From Alphaproteobacteria bacterium (GTDB lineage Bacteria > Pseudomonadota > Alphaproteobacteria > Sphingomonadales > Emcibacteraceae): a DNA stretch of 6,181 nucleotides. A program made the position numbers and the translations under genes. Below the pieces are notes generated by a model that was not told the DNA's origin, did not search any database, and was given only the letters and a program-made list of their open reading frames with translations. Shown one piece after another: positions 1-5,688 of the stretch (position 1 is the stretch's first letter; every line of letters begins with the position of its first letter). The stretch lies in the NCBI GenBank assembly GCA_002749135.1, contig NVVY01000041.1:579-6759 (forward strand). The letters are read 5' to 3'.

Positions 1-624
1 ATACCCTAAATCTCCTAAAACCATCATATCCGGCGGCTTTATGACCCGGCTTTCATCGAAAATCCTCTTGTCATGACGGGAGCCTTTTTGGGCCGGACCA
101 ACGGACAGAATCCGCTTTTTATTGTCCGTGATAATTTGATGAACAACCGTGTGTTTCTTCTTCTTTCCTGAATAAGTCTTCTTACGTTTTCCAGGTTTCT
201 TTGAACGTGGAATCGGGCGTTCGGTCCCGTCCACCATCAAATAGAGCAGATTATCCTTTTCTTCTTCGCTCAGACGCACCTCGCGCTCGGGCATTCGAAA
301 ATGATCGGCCAGAAGATACGTCATGGCTCTGTTGACGCGGCAAACGGTGGGCGAAGAAACGCCAAAAACCAGCCCTAAAAACACGTGGGTGGTGTAGGTG
401 CGGTAATAAATCAGGCACATCAAAAGCCGCGCAGGAAAATCAAGTTCATACTTGCGTCCCGCACCAATGGCTCGTTTTCGGTTCGGATGGGACAAGCGTT
501 TATGCTCGTTCTTGAGCCAGAGCGGGTAAGTTCTTTTGAGCAAATCATCAAAATCTTCAAGCCGGATACCGCAAAGACGGAAAAACAACGCGGGCCGCGC
601 ACGTAAAACTTTCAGTATGTTCAT
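1..624 (-). CDS. IS5-family transposase (DDE_Tnp_4 type), C-terminus beyond the window
   Basis: This is a cut-and-paste DDE transposase that moves its own IS. The frame is open for 208 codons from ATG at 624 to the window edge with no internal stop. Residues about 63-105 form a helix-turn-helix-like segment resembling HTH_Tnp_4 (LGLVFGVSSPTVCRVNRAM). The DDE domain starts with MVDGTERPIPR, whose Asp132 is the presumed first catalytic Asp. It continues with the typical YSGKKKKHTV (151-160) and GSRHDKRIF (181-189), and LGDLGY at the edge carries the presumed second Asp, Asp205. The third acidic residue lies outside. The start is supported by a purine-rich AGAGGA about 8-10 nt upstream and by a promoter behind it. 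Family members are usually 250-300 residues, so about a quarter is missing from view. Nothing suggests it is broken. The family call is firm; the IS5 subgroup is not. Confidence 0.85.
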   Translation of the reverse strand, partial: MNILKVLRARPALFFRLCGIRLEDFDDLLKRTYPLWLKNEHKRLSHPNRKRAIGAGRKYELDFPARLLMCLIYYRTYTTHVFLGLVFGVSSPTVCRVNRAMTYLLADHFRMPEREVRLSEEEKDNLLYLMVDGTERPIPRSKKPGKRKKTYSGKKKKHTVVHQIITDNKKRILSVGPAQKGSRHDKRIFDESRVIKPPDMMVLGDLGY

Positions 625-646
625 GAAATAATCCTCTCGCACAAAG

Positions 647-676
647 ATTATCCACCAAAAACTTTATTTATCCCAA
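647..676 (-). promoter_or_regulatory. Probable sigma70 promoter of the left-edge transposase
   Basis: Reading the minus strand, TTGGGA (676-671) and GATAAT (652-647) are separated by 18 bp, each close to the sigma70 consensus. They lie about 25 nt upstream of the transposase ATG at 624. Position and orientation fit an internal IS promoter. This is a motif call only. Confidence 0.4.
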
Positions 677-692
677 TTGTGAAGTGAGTCTA

Positions 693-703
693 ATATGTTA
701 GGG
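693..703 (+). repeat. Direct repeat ATATGTTAGGG, copy 1
   Basis: This 11-bp sequence recurs exactly at 725-735, 32 bp downstream. Copy 1 is followed by TCTGGTGAAC and copy 2 by AATCTCTGAAC, so similarity continues loosely past the repeat. It lies between the two IS elements and may be a leftover terminus or a target-site trace. Confidence 0.6.
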
Positions 704-724
704 TCTGGTGAACTTTAGCTAACG

Positions 725-735
725 ATATGTTAGGG
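725..735 (+). repeat. Direct repeat ATATGTTAGGG, copy 2, at the IS5-remnant boundary
   Basis: This is an exact second copy of the repeat at 693-703. Its TTAG (730-733) fits the YTAR target preference known for IS5-subgroup elements and directly precedes the presumed element end, GGAATCTCTGAACAAC. Part of the repeat may therefore be target sequence and part the IS tip. Confidence 0.6.
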
Positions 736-1197
736 AATCTCTGAACAACTTTACTGGATTAGTGCTATAATTGAGGTGTCACAAATCGGAGTAGGTTGTT
801 ATGAAACAAGAGAGTTTTTCATCATTGGACTATGCGCACAAGAAGAAGCGGCCGAAACGGGATATTTTTCTGGGCGAGATGGATGCAGCTGTGCCGTGGG
901 CACGGCTTGAGGGGCTGATTGAGCCCTATTACGTGAAGCCCCGCAAGGGCCGTCCTCAAATGCCACTCATCGTGATGCTACGGATTTACTTTCTGCAGCA
1001 ATGGTACGGCCTGTCTGATCCCGGCGCGGAAGAGGCGCTTTATGACATCCATTCCATGCGTGGTTTTGTCGGGCTTGAGCTGGGCCGAGATGCCATTCCG
1101 GACGAGACGACAATCCTTAATTTCCGCCATCTTCTGGAAAAATATGATCTGACCAAATCCCTGTTTGAGGTGGTAAAATCCTATCTGGAGGAACAAT
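733..1197 (+). mobile_element. Truncated IS5-subgroup element, left end retained
   Basis: The segment starts with a terminus-like GGGAATCTCTGAACAAC (733-749), followed by a promoter and the N-terminal half of a transposase. Intact relatives are about 1.1-1.2 kb, so more than half is missing. I looked for the complementary right end (GTTGTTCAGAGATTCCC or similar) elsewhere in the window and did not find it. The break is placed near 1197, where the transposase stops matching the family. Element identity is good; both boundaries are approximate. Confidence 0.65.
742..771 (+). promoter_or_regulatory. Extended -10 promoter of the truncated IS5 transposase
   Basis: A perfect TATAAT (766-771) is preceded by TGC, forming an extended -10 (TGnTATAAT). 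A partial -35, TGAACA (742-747), sits 18 bp upstream and overlaps the presumed IS terminus. The start codon is at 801, about 20 nt after the expected transcription start. Because the downstream part of the IS is gone, transcripts from here could read toward the GH16 gene. Confidence 0.6.
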
Positions 1198-1199
1198 AG
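801..1199 (+). pseudogene. IS5-subgroup transposase, N-terminal fragment (132 codons)
   Basis: The product matches the N-terminal half of IS5-group transposases. It has the basic leader KKKRPKRDIFLGEMD (14-28), then a DUF772-type region: VPWARLEGLIEPYY (31-44), GRPQMPLIVMLRIYFLQQWY (50-69), LSDPGAEEALYDIHSMRGFV (71-90) and PDETTILNFRHLLEKY (100-115). Full-length relatives are about 310-340 residues; here a stop follows YLEEQ at 132, so the entire DDE catalytic core is absent and the protein cannot transpose. No frame downstream of 1200 restores family-like sequence, which indicates a deletion or replacement rather than a point mutation. The start is supported by GGAG (788-791) 9 nt upstream and by an extended -10 promoter. 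It could still be expressed as an inactive DNA-binding fragment, which is speculative. Confidence 0.85.
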
Positions 1200-1297
1200 T
1201 ACGACTGGCTCTATTCAACAGCAAGCGGGTCATCACGAGATATGATTAAACCCTTCACAGGAGACCCATCCACGATATGCATCACCCTCCCCGATCG

Positions 1298-1317
1298 AAA
1301 TGTAACCGATTGCATTT
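1298..1317 (+). promoter_or_regulatory. LacI-family-type operator upstream of the GH16 gene
   Basis: AAATGTAACCGATTGCATTT is an imperfect palindrome centred on CG, with 16 of 20 positions symmetric. Its core TGTAACCGATTGCA fits TGnAAnCGnTTnCA exactly, a pattern typical of operators for LacI-family sugar regulators. It overlaps the candidate -35 of the glucanase promoter, a position suited to repression. No LacI-family gene is visible in the window, so the regulator would act from elsewhere. The motif is seen directly; its function is inferred. Confidence 0.65.
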
Positions 1318-1337
1318 AATTTACAAGGACGTATAAA
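1310..1337 (+). promoter_or_regulatory. Candidate promoter of the GH16 gene
   Basis: TTGCAT (1310-1315) and TATAAA (1332-1337) are 16 bp apart and lie just upstream of the glucanase. TTGCAT shares bases with the right half of the LacI-type palindrome, so a bound regulator would occlude it. A second pair, TTTACA (1320-1325) and TATAAA (1342-1347), also 16 bp apart, is an equally possible choice in this AT-rich stretch. Confidence 0.4.
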
Positions 1338-1385
1338 TAAATATAAATAATCTATATTACCCCTACTATTTAAAGAAAGTTAAAA

Positions 1386-2192
1386 ATGAAAACTCTTTAT
1401 TTTAGCCTCGTTATCCTGATGACGATGATCAGCCCGGCACAACCAAGCGAAATCAACGGATGGCATTTGGTTTTTGAAGATAATTTTAACATATCAACAC
1501 TGGATAGAGACAACTGGAAAGCCATACTAGGCAATGGATGCCCTAATAACTGTGGTTTTGGCAACCATGAACGACAAACTTACACCTCAAACCCTGACAA
1601 TCTAAAAATAACCAACGGGAAATTACGCATCACTGCACGACGGAGGGAAGATAAAGAAAGTCCATATTTTTCTGCAAAAATTACAAGCGAACCTATGGGA
1701 GGATGGCAATATGGTAAAATATCCGTCCGGGCAAAATTACCTAATGGGGTTGGCACATGGCCCGCAATCTGGATGATGCCTGTGGTAAATAAATATGGCG
1801 GCTGGCCAAAATCCGGTGAAATAGACATCATGGAACATGTTGGTTACGACTATGGCACCATACATGGCACCGCCCATACGCAAACCTTTAACCATAAAAT
1901 TAATACACAAAAAAGCGGTCACGCTAAAATACCAAATAATCCGCAAGGATTTCATGTCTATTCTATAGTCTGGACGTCAAACTCAATCATCTGGTCGATT
2001 GACGATAAGATATATTTTACCTTTACCAAGGGAAAAGAACATGACGTTCAGCAATGGCCTTTTGATCAGCCCTTTTATTTAATTCTTAACCTGGCTGTCG
2101 GCGGTAACTGGGGGGGACAACAGGGTATTAATAACAATGCTTTTCCCGCCACTTTCGCAATAGACTGGGTAAGAGTGTGGCAAAAAAAATAA
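1386..2192 (+). CDS. Secreted GH16 endo-beta-glucanase (laminarinase type)
   Basis: This is a glycoside hydrolase family 16 enzyme expected to cut internal beta-1,3 (or mixed beta-1,3/1,4) glucan bonds with retention of configuration. Residues 1 to about 18 are a signal peptide (basic MK, hydrophobic core, SPA before the likely cleavage), with no lipobox, so export to the periplasm or medium is expected. The catalytic motif GEIDIME (144-150) supplies nucleophile Glu145, Asp147 and acid/base Glu150. The extra Met gives the beta-bulge form seen in laminarinases and many marine GH16 enzymes. Further family signatures are GTWPAIWMMP (123-132), GTIHGTAH (157-164) and the C-terminal GGNWGG...FAIDWVRVW (239-265). 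At 268 residues it is a bare single-domain enzyme with no binding module. Cys52 and Cys56 could pair. AAAGAAAG lies about 6 nt before the ATG. The gene is AT-richer than its neighbours and adjoins IS remnants. Substrate is not certain: lichenan, agar or carrageenan specificity cannot be fully excluded. Confidence 0.9.
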   Translation: MKTLYFSLVILMTMISPAQPSEINGWHLVFEDNFNISTLDRDNWKAILGNGCPNNCGFGNHERQTYTSNPDNLKITNGKLRITARRREDKESPYFSAKITSEPMGGWQYGKISVRAKLPNGVGTWPAIWMMPVVNKYGGWPKSGEIDIMEHVGYDYGTIHGTAHTQTFNHKINTQKSGHAKIPNNPQGFHVYSIVWTSNSIIWSIDDKIYFTFTKGKEHDVQQWPFDQPFYLILNLAVGGNWGGQQGINNNAFPATFAIDWVRVWQKK

Positions 2193-2339
2193 GACAATCA
2201 CTCTATTGCCTAGGCTAATTTGTTAACATCCGCCCATTCGTGCGCGGAGAATAAATAGATGATATTAATGGAAACAGCAGCCAAGATACGACTAATTACA
2301 CTTTTTACTCAACCCAAGAAATGGGATCTAATAGACACA

Positions 2340-3272
2340 TCAGGAGTATCTAGCCATAAATTCTTCTATCTCAAAGGCAAAGGGGGCCGCGCCTTCCGCC
2401 ATTGGACGCGTTACGGAAATAGCCGCAGCAGCAGAAGCCAGTCGCGCCGCCTTTTCATGGCAATATTTCCGAGCGAGACCAACGGCAAAAACCCCGTTAA
2501 ACACATCCCCCGCTCCTGTTGGGTCAATCATGTCAATTTTAAATGTGCCAAGGTCAGCACGGTGCCCGCCAATGGAAATGGCACATCCATCTTCACCCTT
2601 GGTGATTATGACACCTTCCGTCCCCAAATCATGAAATATCTGCACAGCTTTTTCAGTTGCCCCGGCACGATCAGGGTATATCCCGGTCAATACCTCTGTC
2701 TCGGTTTCATTTGGGGTCACAATATCCACCAGGGGCAACAGATTAATGGCACCTGAGTTGGCCGGTGCCGGATTCAATATTGTTTTGACACCTGCCTCTT
2801 TTGCAATCTTCAAGGCCATTTCCGTTGAGGCTAACGGTATTTCCAGTTGGACAATCAAAACATCTGCAGCGACTATTAAATCATAGGCATTTTCCACAAG
2901 TTCAGGGGTCAGCATGGCATTTGCTCCCGGCGATACCGCAATCATATTTTCACCACTACTGGTTACAAATATGCTAGCAGTGCCCGTAACAACACCTTCC
3001 GCGCAAGTAACATATTCCACAGATACACCATTCTCTGACAAATAATTTATCGCTTGAGCACCAAACTGGTCATTCCCGATACAGGCCACCATGCTAACAT
3101 GGCCCCCCGCCCGCGCCGCAGCCACAGATTGATTAAGTCCCTTGCCACCAACGGAAACTGTAGTTCGTTCCGCCACGATCGTTTCATGTGGTCTGGGAAA
3201 CTCATTTATATAGGTAGTAACATCACAATTAATGCTTCCAACCACAACAATATTCTCAGTATATTTTGACAT
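2340..3272 (-). CDS. rbsK: Ribokinase (PfkB family)
   Basis: This cytoplasmic sugar kinase phosphorylates D-ribose at O5 with ATP, feeding the pentose phosphate pathway and nucleotide synthesis. It is 310 residues, the same size as E. coli RbsK (309). The sugar-site residues known from E. coli have counterparts here: Asp17 in VGSINCDV, Gly43/Lys44/Asn47 in GGKGLNQSVAAARAG, and Glu144 in VQLE. NPAPA (167-171) and TPNETE (186-191) are family signatures. DPTGAGDVFNG (250-260) is the PfkB anion-hole motif with catalytic base Asp256. AAAISVTRP near 282-290 is the usual ribokinase C-terminal segment, but the following MAEGAAP departs from the common GAQSSIP. The start is backed by GGAAAA about 4-6 nt upstream. 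No ribose ABC transporter, RbsD or RbsR is nearby. A related pentose or deoxyribose kinase is possible. The gene is convergent with GH16 and lies downstream of the antiporter gene. Confidence 0.9.
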   Translation of the reverse strand: MSKYTENIVVVGSINCDVTTYINEFPRPHETIVAERTTVSVGGKGLNQSVAAARAGGHVSMVACIGNDQFGAQAINYLSENGVSVEYVTCAEGVVTGTASIFVTSSGENMIAVSPGANAMLTPELVENAYDLIVAADVLIVQLEIPLASTEMALKIAKEAGVKTILNPAPANSGAINLLPLVDIVTPNETETEVLTGIYPDRAGATEKAVQIFHDLGTEGVIITKGEDGCAISIGGHRADLGTFKIDMIDPTGAGDVFNGVFAVGLARKYCHEKAARLASAAAAISVTRPMAEGAAPFAFEIEEFMARYS

Positions 3273-3314
3273 AATTTTCCGATTTTAACCGCCTAAGCAT
3301 AGCCTTTCCCTCTT

Positions 3315-3320
3315 ATTATA
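3315..3320 (-). promoter_or_regulatory. Possible -10 box upstream of the ribokinase gene
   Basis: The minus strand has a perfect TATAAT at 3320-3315 within the 71-bp gap before the ribokinase start. No good -35 sits 16-18 bp upstream (sequence there is AT-rich, followed by GGGG). It could give ribokinase its own promoter, or be chance in AT-rich DNA that also carries TATAAT on the plus strand (3323-3328). Confidence 0.25.
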
Positions 3321-3343
3321 GATATAATCAACACCCCAATATA

Positions 3344-4312
3344 TTAGGGAAATCCCGACATTACAGTATAAGTCTCATAGGCAACAAAAGACACTAATAA
3401 CAATAGCCCTTCGCGTCGTCGAATTGCGTGGCCGCCCTCACAATCATATGTCATTACAAACAGCCCCAATGTAAATGCCACCATAACCATTATATGAAAT
3501 GACATCACCGATGGTGGCAAGGGAGCCGGCGCAATTAAGGCGGTTATACCAATGACCGCCAGCGAATTAAATATATTTGATCCGATGATATTTCCCAGCA
3601 CCATGCCATATTCGCGCTTCATAACGCTCACTATGGATACGGCAAGCTCCGGCAGACTGGTGCCAAATGCGACCAGAACAATGCCGATAACGACCTCACT
3701 CACCCCCATCAACCGGGCAAAGTCGATGGCTCCATCCACAAGAAGCTCAGCCCCAAAGAGCAAGGCTGACAACCCGATGAATAACCAAAACAAGGTAATC
3801 TTTATATTATCATACTGAGGAATTTCCGCTTCATACTCTGCAGCAATAGGATCATTCGTTGATGACCTGAACCCGATTTGGATCATCCAGAAGATAACCA
3901 ATACCAAACTACTCAGAAGTATCAGACTATCAATCCGGCTGAGATAACGATCAAGAAACAATGAAACAACCAGCAAGGATACCGCTAAAAGCATTGCCAT
4001 TTCGCGGCGCACTGTCGCAGAACTTAATTGGATAGGGCGAATCAACGCAACAACGCCCAATACCAAACCGATATTGACAACATTTGATCCAATGGCATTT
4101 CCGATGGCGAGATCAGGCTCTCCTCGAAATGCCGATAACCCAGATACCAGTATCTCCGGCGCTGAAGTGCCCAATGCCAGAATTGTCAGGCCCACCACAA
4201 GAGATGAAACACCAAATTTTCTGGCTGCCGCTGCGGCACCATCAACAAAACGGTCAGCGCCCCACGTCAGGAGAATTAACCCGGCTATTACCTCCGCTAG
4301 AGACCACATCAT
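3344..4312 (-). CDS. Calcium/sodium antiporter, YrbG/CaCA type
   Basis: This inner-membrane cation exchanger of the CaCA superfamily probably exports Ca2+ in exchange for Na+ or H+. At 322 residues it is close to E. coli YrbG (325). The two inverted alpha repeats are plain. Repeat 1 has GTSAPE (48-53) and GNAIGSN (71-77); repeat 2 has GTSLPE (217-222) and GNIIGSN (240-246). Glu53 and Glu222 are the expected cation-coordinating acids. About ten hydrophobic segments are visible, split by an acidic loop around 150-168 (STNDPIAAEYEAEIPQYD). The start is a double ATG (4312 and 4309), and the second could equally be used; a purine stretch, AGGATAGGG, lies upstream. It begins 22 nt after the CoA-transferase stop, which suggests co-transcription, though no functional link is evident. 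The ion specificity is inferred from the family. Confidence 0.9.
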   Translation of the reverse strand: MMWSLAEVIAGLILLTWGADRFVDGAAAAARKFGVSSLVVGLTILALGTSAPEILVSGLSAFRGEPDLAIGNAIGSNVVNIGLVLGVVALIRPIQLSSATVRREMAMLLAVSLLVVSLFLDRYLSRIDSLILLSSLVLVIFWMIQIGFRSSTNDPIAAEYEAEIPQYDNIKITLFWLFIGLSALLFGAELLVDGAIDFARLMGVSEVVIGIVLVAFGTSLPELAVSIVSVMKREYGMVLGNIIGSNIFNSLAVIGITALIAPAPLPPSVMSFHIMVMVAFTLGLFVMTYDCEGGHAIRRREGLLLLVSFVAYETYTVMSGFP

Positions 4313-4334
4313 GATTAGCCCTATCCTACGCGCT

Positions 4335-5549
4335 TTAGCGTATAATGCCCTTTATATGTAATTTCCGGAGTTCTTCCGTCGCAAATCCGGCCTCTTCCAG
4401 TATGGCATCCGAATGCTGGCCCATCGTAGGGGCAGCAAATGCATCTGGCCCCGGCGTACGGCTGAACTTTATTGCTCGCGACAATCCACGGTAATGGCCA
4501 ACCAGGGGGTGTTCAAAATCCGTCAACACTTCCTCTGCTAATACTTGAGGGTTTTGGAACAAGTCTTCAACAGGTTTTGCGGCGGCACAAGGGACTTCAT
4601 CGCCTAGAAATTCCTCCCACTCCAATGCACTTCGGGTGAGAAGTTCTTCATGTAAACGGGGTATGATTTCGGACGCATATTCCGCCCGCTTTCGCACGGT
4701 GTTATAGCGCTCATTCCCGGCCAGTTCAGTCAGATTAACTTTTTCGCAAAGAGAATTCCAAAAGCTGTCGGTGTTCGCGGAAAGATAAAGATACCCATCA
4801 CGGGTTGGGTGAATACCGGAAACACCACCGGAACGAAAATCACGTCCAATATCCTTTGGTTCACCCTCTGCCCAGACCAACCGCGCCGACTGCATGGTCA
4901 TAGCACTGCGCAACAGTGAGACGCTGACCATCTGACCAAGCCCGCTACGTTCCCGCTCATACAAAGCTGACGATACCCCGCTGGCCACTAAGGCGGCGGC
5001 ATAATAGTCGACCACTGAGCCATAAATGAGTTCAGGTTTGCCCCCCTGCTTGCCCTGCATCGTGCACATACCCGTCATGACCTGCAATAGCTGGTCAAAT
5101 CCAGCCTTGTTTTTTAACGGGCCTGTCTCCCCGAACCCGGAGACAGCACAATAAATCAAACCCGAATTTATCTGTTGCAAACATTCATAATCAATACCGA
5201 GTCTTTCCGCCACACCAGGACGAAAGTTATGCACCAGCACATCCGCTTTCCGCACCAGTCGCAGCAGGGCCGAAAGCCCCTCAGACGACTTGAGGTCAAG
5301 GACCAGACCAAGTTTGCTTCGGTTGAGACCTATGAATGCCCTGCTCTCTTTCTCTAGTGTTGAAGGGTATTTACGCAGATTATCCCCATCTGGCGCTTCA
5401 ATCTTCACCACATCCGCACCTTGATCAGCCAAAAGCGTACACCCATACGGCCCCGCAATATAGGCACTCAAGTCAAGCACTCGAATACCGCTGAGCGGTC
5501 CGGGGGAACCTGATCTTTTGCTTGGAAGGTGATCTGATGAGTTATTCAT
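4335..5549 (-). CDS. Family III CoA-transferase (CaiB/BaiF)
   Basis: This enzyme moves CoA between carboxylic acids in the cytoplasm through an aspartyl-CoA intermediate, as in formyl-CoA:oxalate, carnitine or succinyl-CoA-dependent transferases. With the ATG at 5549 it is 404 residues, typical of the family. Visible hallmarks are PLSGIRVLDLSAYIAGPYG (residues 18-36), LLADQGADVVKIEAPDGD (39-56), NRSKLGLVLDL (76-86), VLVHNFRPGVAERLGIDY (104-121), and AGFDQLLQ, whose Asp152 aligns with the catalytic Asp169 of formyl-CoA transferase. The C-terminal TMGQHSDAILEEAGF (375-389) matches the family's GEHTxxIL tail. The frame stays open upstream to a TTG at 5606 (423 residues), bounded by an in-frame stop at 5618-5616. 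I prefer the ATG because the domain normally starts near the N-terminus, although its Shine-Dalgarno is weak. The acyl substrate cannot be told from sequence, and no partner dehydrogenase or hydratase is present. Confidence 0.88.
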   Translation of the reverse strand: MNNSSDHLPSKRSGSPGPLSGIRVLDLSAYIAGPYGCTLLADQGADVVKIEAPDGDNLRKYPSTLEKESRAFIGLNRSKLGLVLDLKSSEGLSALLRLVRKADVLVHNFRPGVAERLGIDYECLQQINSGLIYCAVSGFGETGPLKNKAGFDQLLQVMTGMCTMQGKQGGKPELIYGSVVDYYAAALVASGVSSALYERERSGLGQMVSVSLLRSAMTMQSARLVWAEGEPKDIGRDFRSGGVSGIHPTRDGYLYLSANTDSFWNSLCEKVNLTELAGNERYNTVRKRAEYASEIIPRLHEELLTRSALEWEEFLGDEVPCAAAKPVEDLFQNPQVLAEEVLTDFEHPLVGHYRGLSRAIKFSRTPGPDAFAAPTMGQHSDAILEEAGFATEELRKLHIKGIIR

Positions 5550-5658
5550 GAATGAGCCCGTCTTTAATATTTTTTCTACGCCAAGGATAACCGACCTAAT
5601 ATCCAAAAAGAAGCCCTACTCCCTATCCTCAAACTTCACGATATCTATCTTCATAAAA

Positions 5659-5687
5659 ATTTTATTTCCTATATTCAGTATGCTAAA
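5659..5687 (-). promoter_or_regulatory. Weak promoter candidate for the CoA-transferase run
   Basis: In the 139-bp gap between the FGE-fold gene stop and the CoA-transferase ATG, the minus strand has TTTAGC (5687-5682) and TAAAAT (5664-5659) with a 17-bp spacer. The -10 is good and the -35 poor. If used, it would leave a leader of about 100 nt and could drive the CoA-transferase, antiporter and ribokinase genes separately from the upstream gene. Confidence 0.25.
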
Positions 5688-5688
5688 A

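Larger units (their letters stand above)
1..692 (-). mobile_element. IS5-family insertion sequence, partial (left part outside the window)
   Basis: The element contains the minus-strand transposase and its promoter, so its transposase-proximal end must lie right of position 676. I place it near 692, where the minus strand reads AGACTCACTTCACAATTGGG inward, giving a leader of about 68 nt before the ATG. The exact end and target duplication cannot be fixed because the other terminus is not in the window. The true end could lie anywhere from about 680 to 724. Confidence 0.5.

Noticed and set aside
385..606. A 73-codon plus-strand frame inside the left-edge transposase
   Set aside because: It is antisense to a well-supported transposase frame and has no family signature.
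1200..1317. Continuation of the IS5 transposase past the stop by frameshift or read-through
   Set aside because: The in-frame sequence after the stop (YDWLYSTASGSSRDMIK) and the other frames do not resemble the family's conserved region after the N-terminal domain.
2193..2339. Possible bidirectional terminator between GH16 and ribokinase (TCCGC...GCGGA near 2229-2249; CCCA...TGGG near 2315-2328; palindrome GCCTAGGC near 2209)
   Set aside because: Stems are only 4-5 bp, or the site is a bare 8-bp palindrome, and none is followed by a T-run on either strand, so no intrinsic terminator can be supported.
2259..2756. A 165-codon plus-strand frame
   Set aside because: It lies almost entirely antisense to the ribokinase, whose motifs are complete, and its product shows no recognisable domain and a composition typical of a shadow frame.
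4074..4361. Two overlapping plus-strand frames in the antiporter gene
   Set aside because: They are antisense to the alpha-repeat 1 region of a clear membrane antiporter and are low-complexity shadows.
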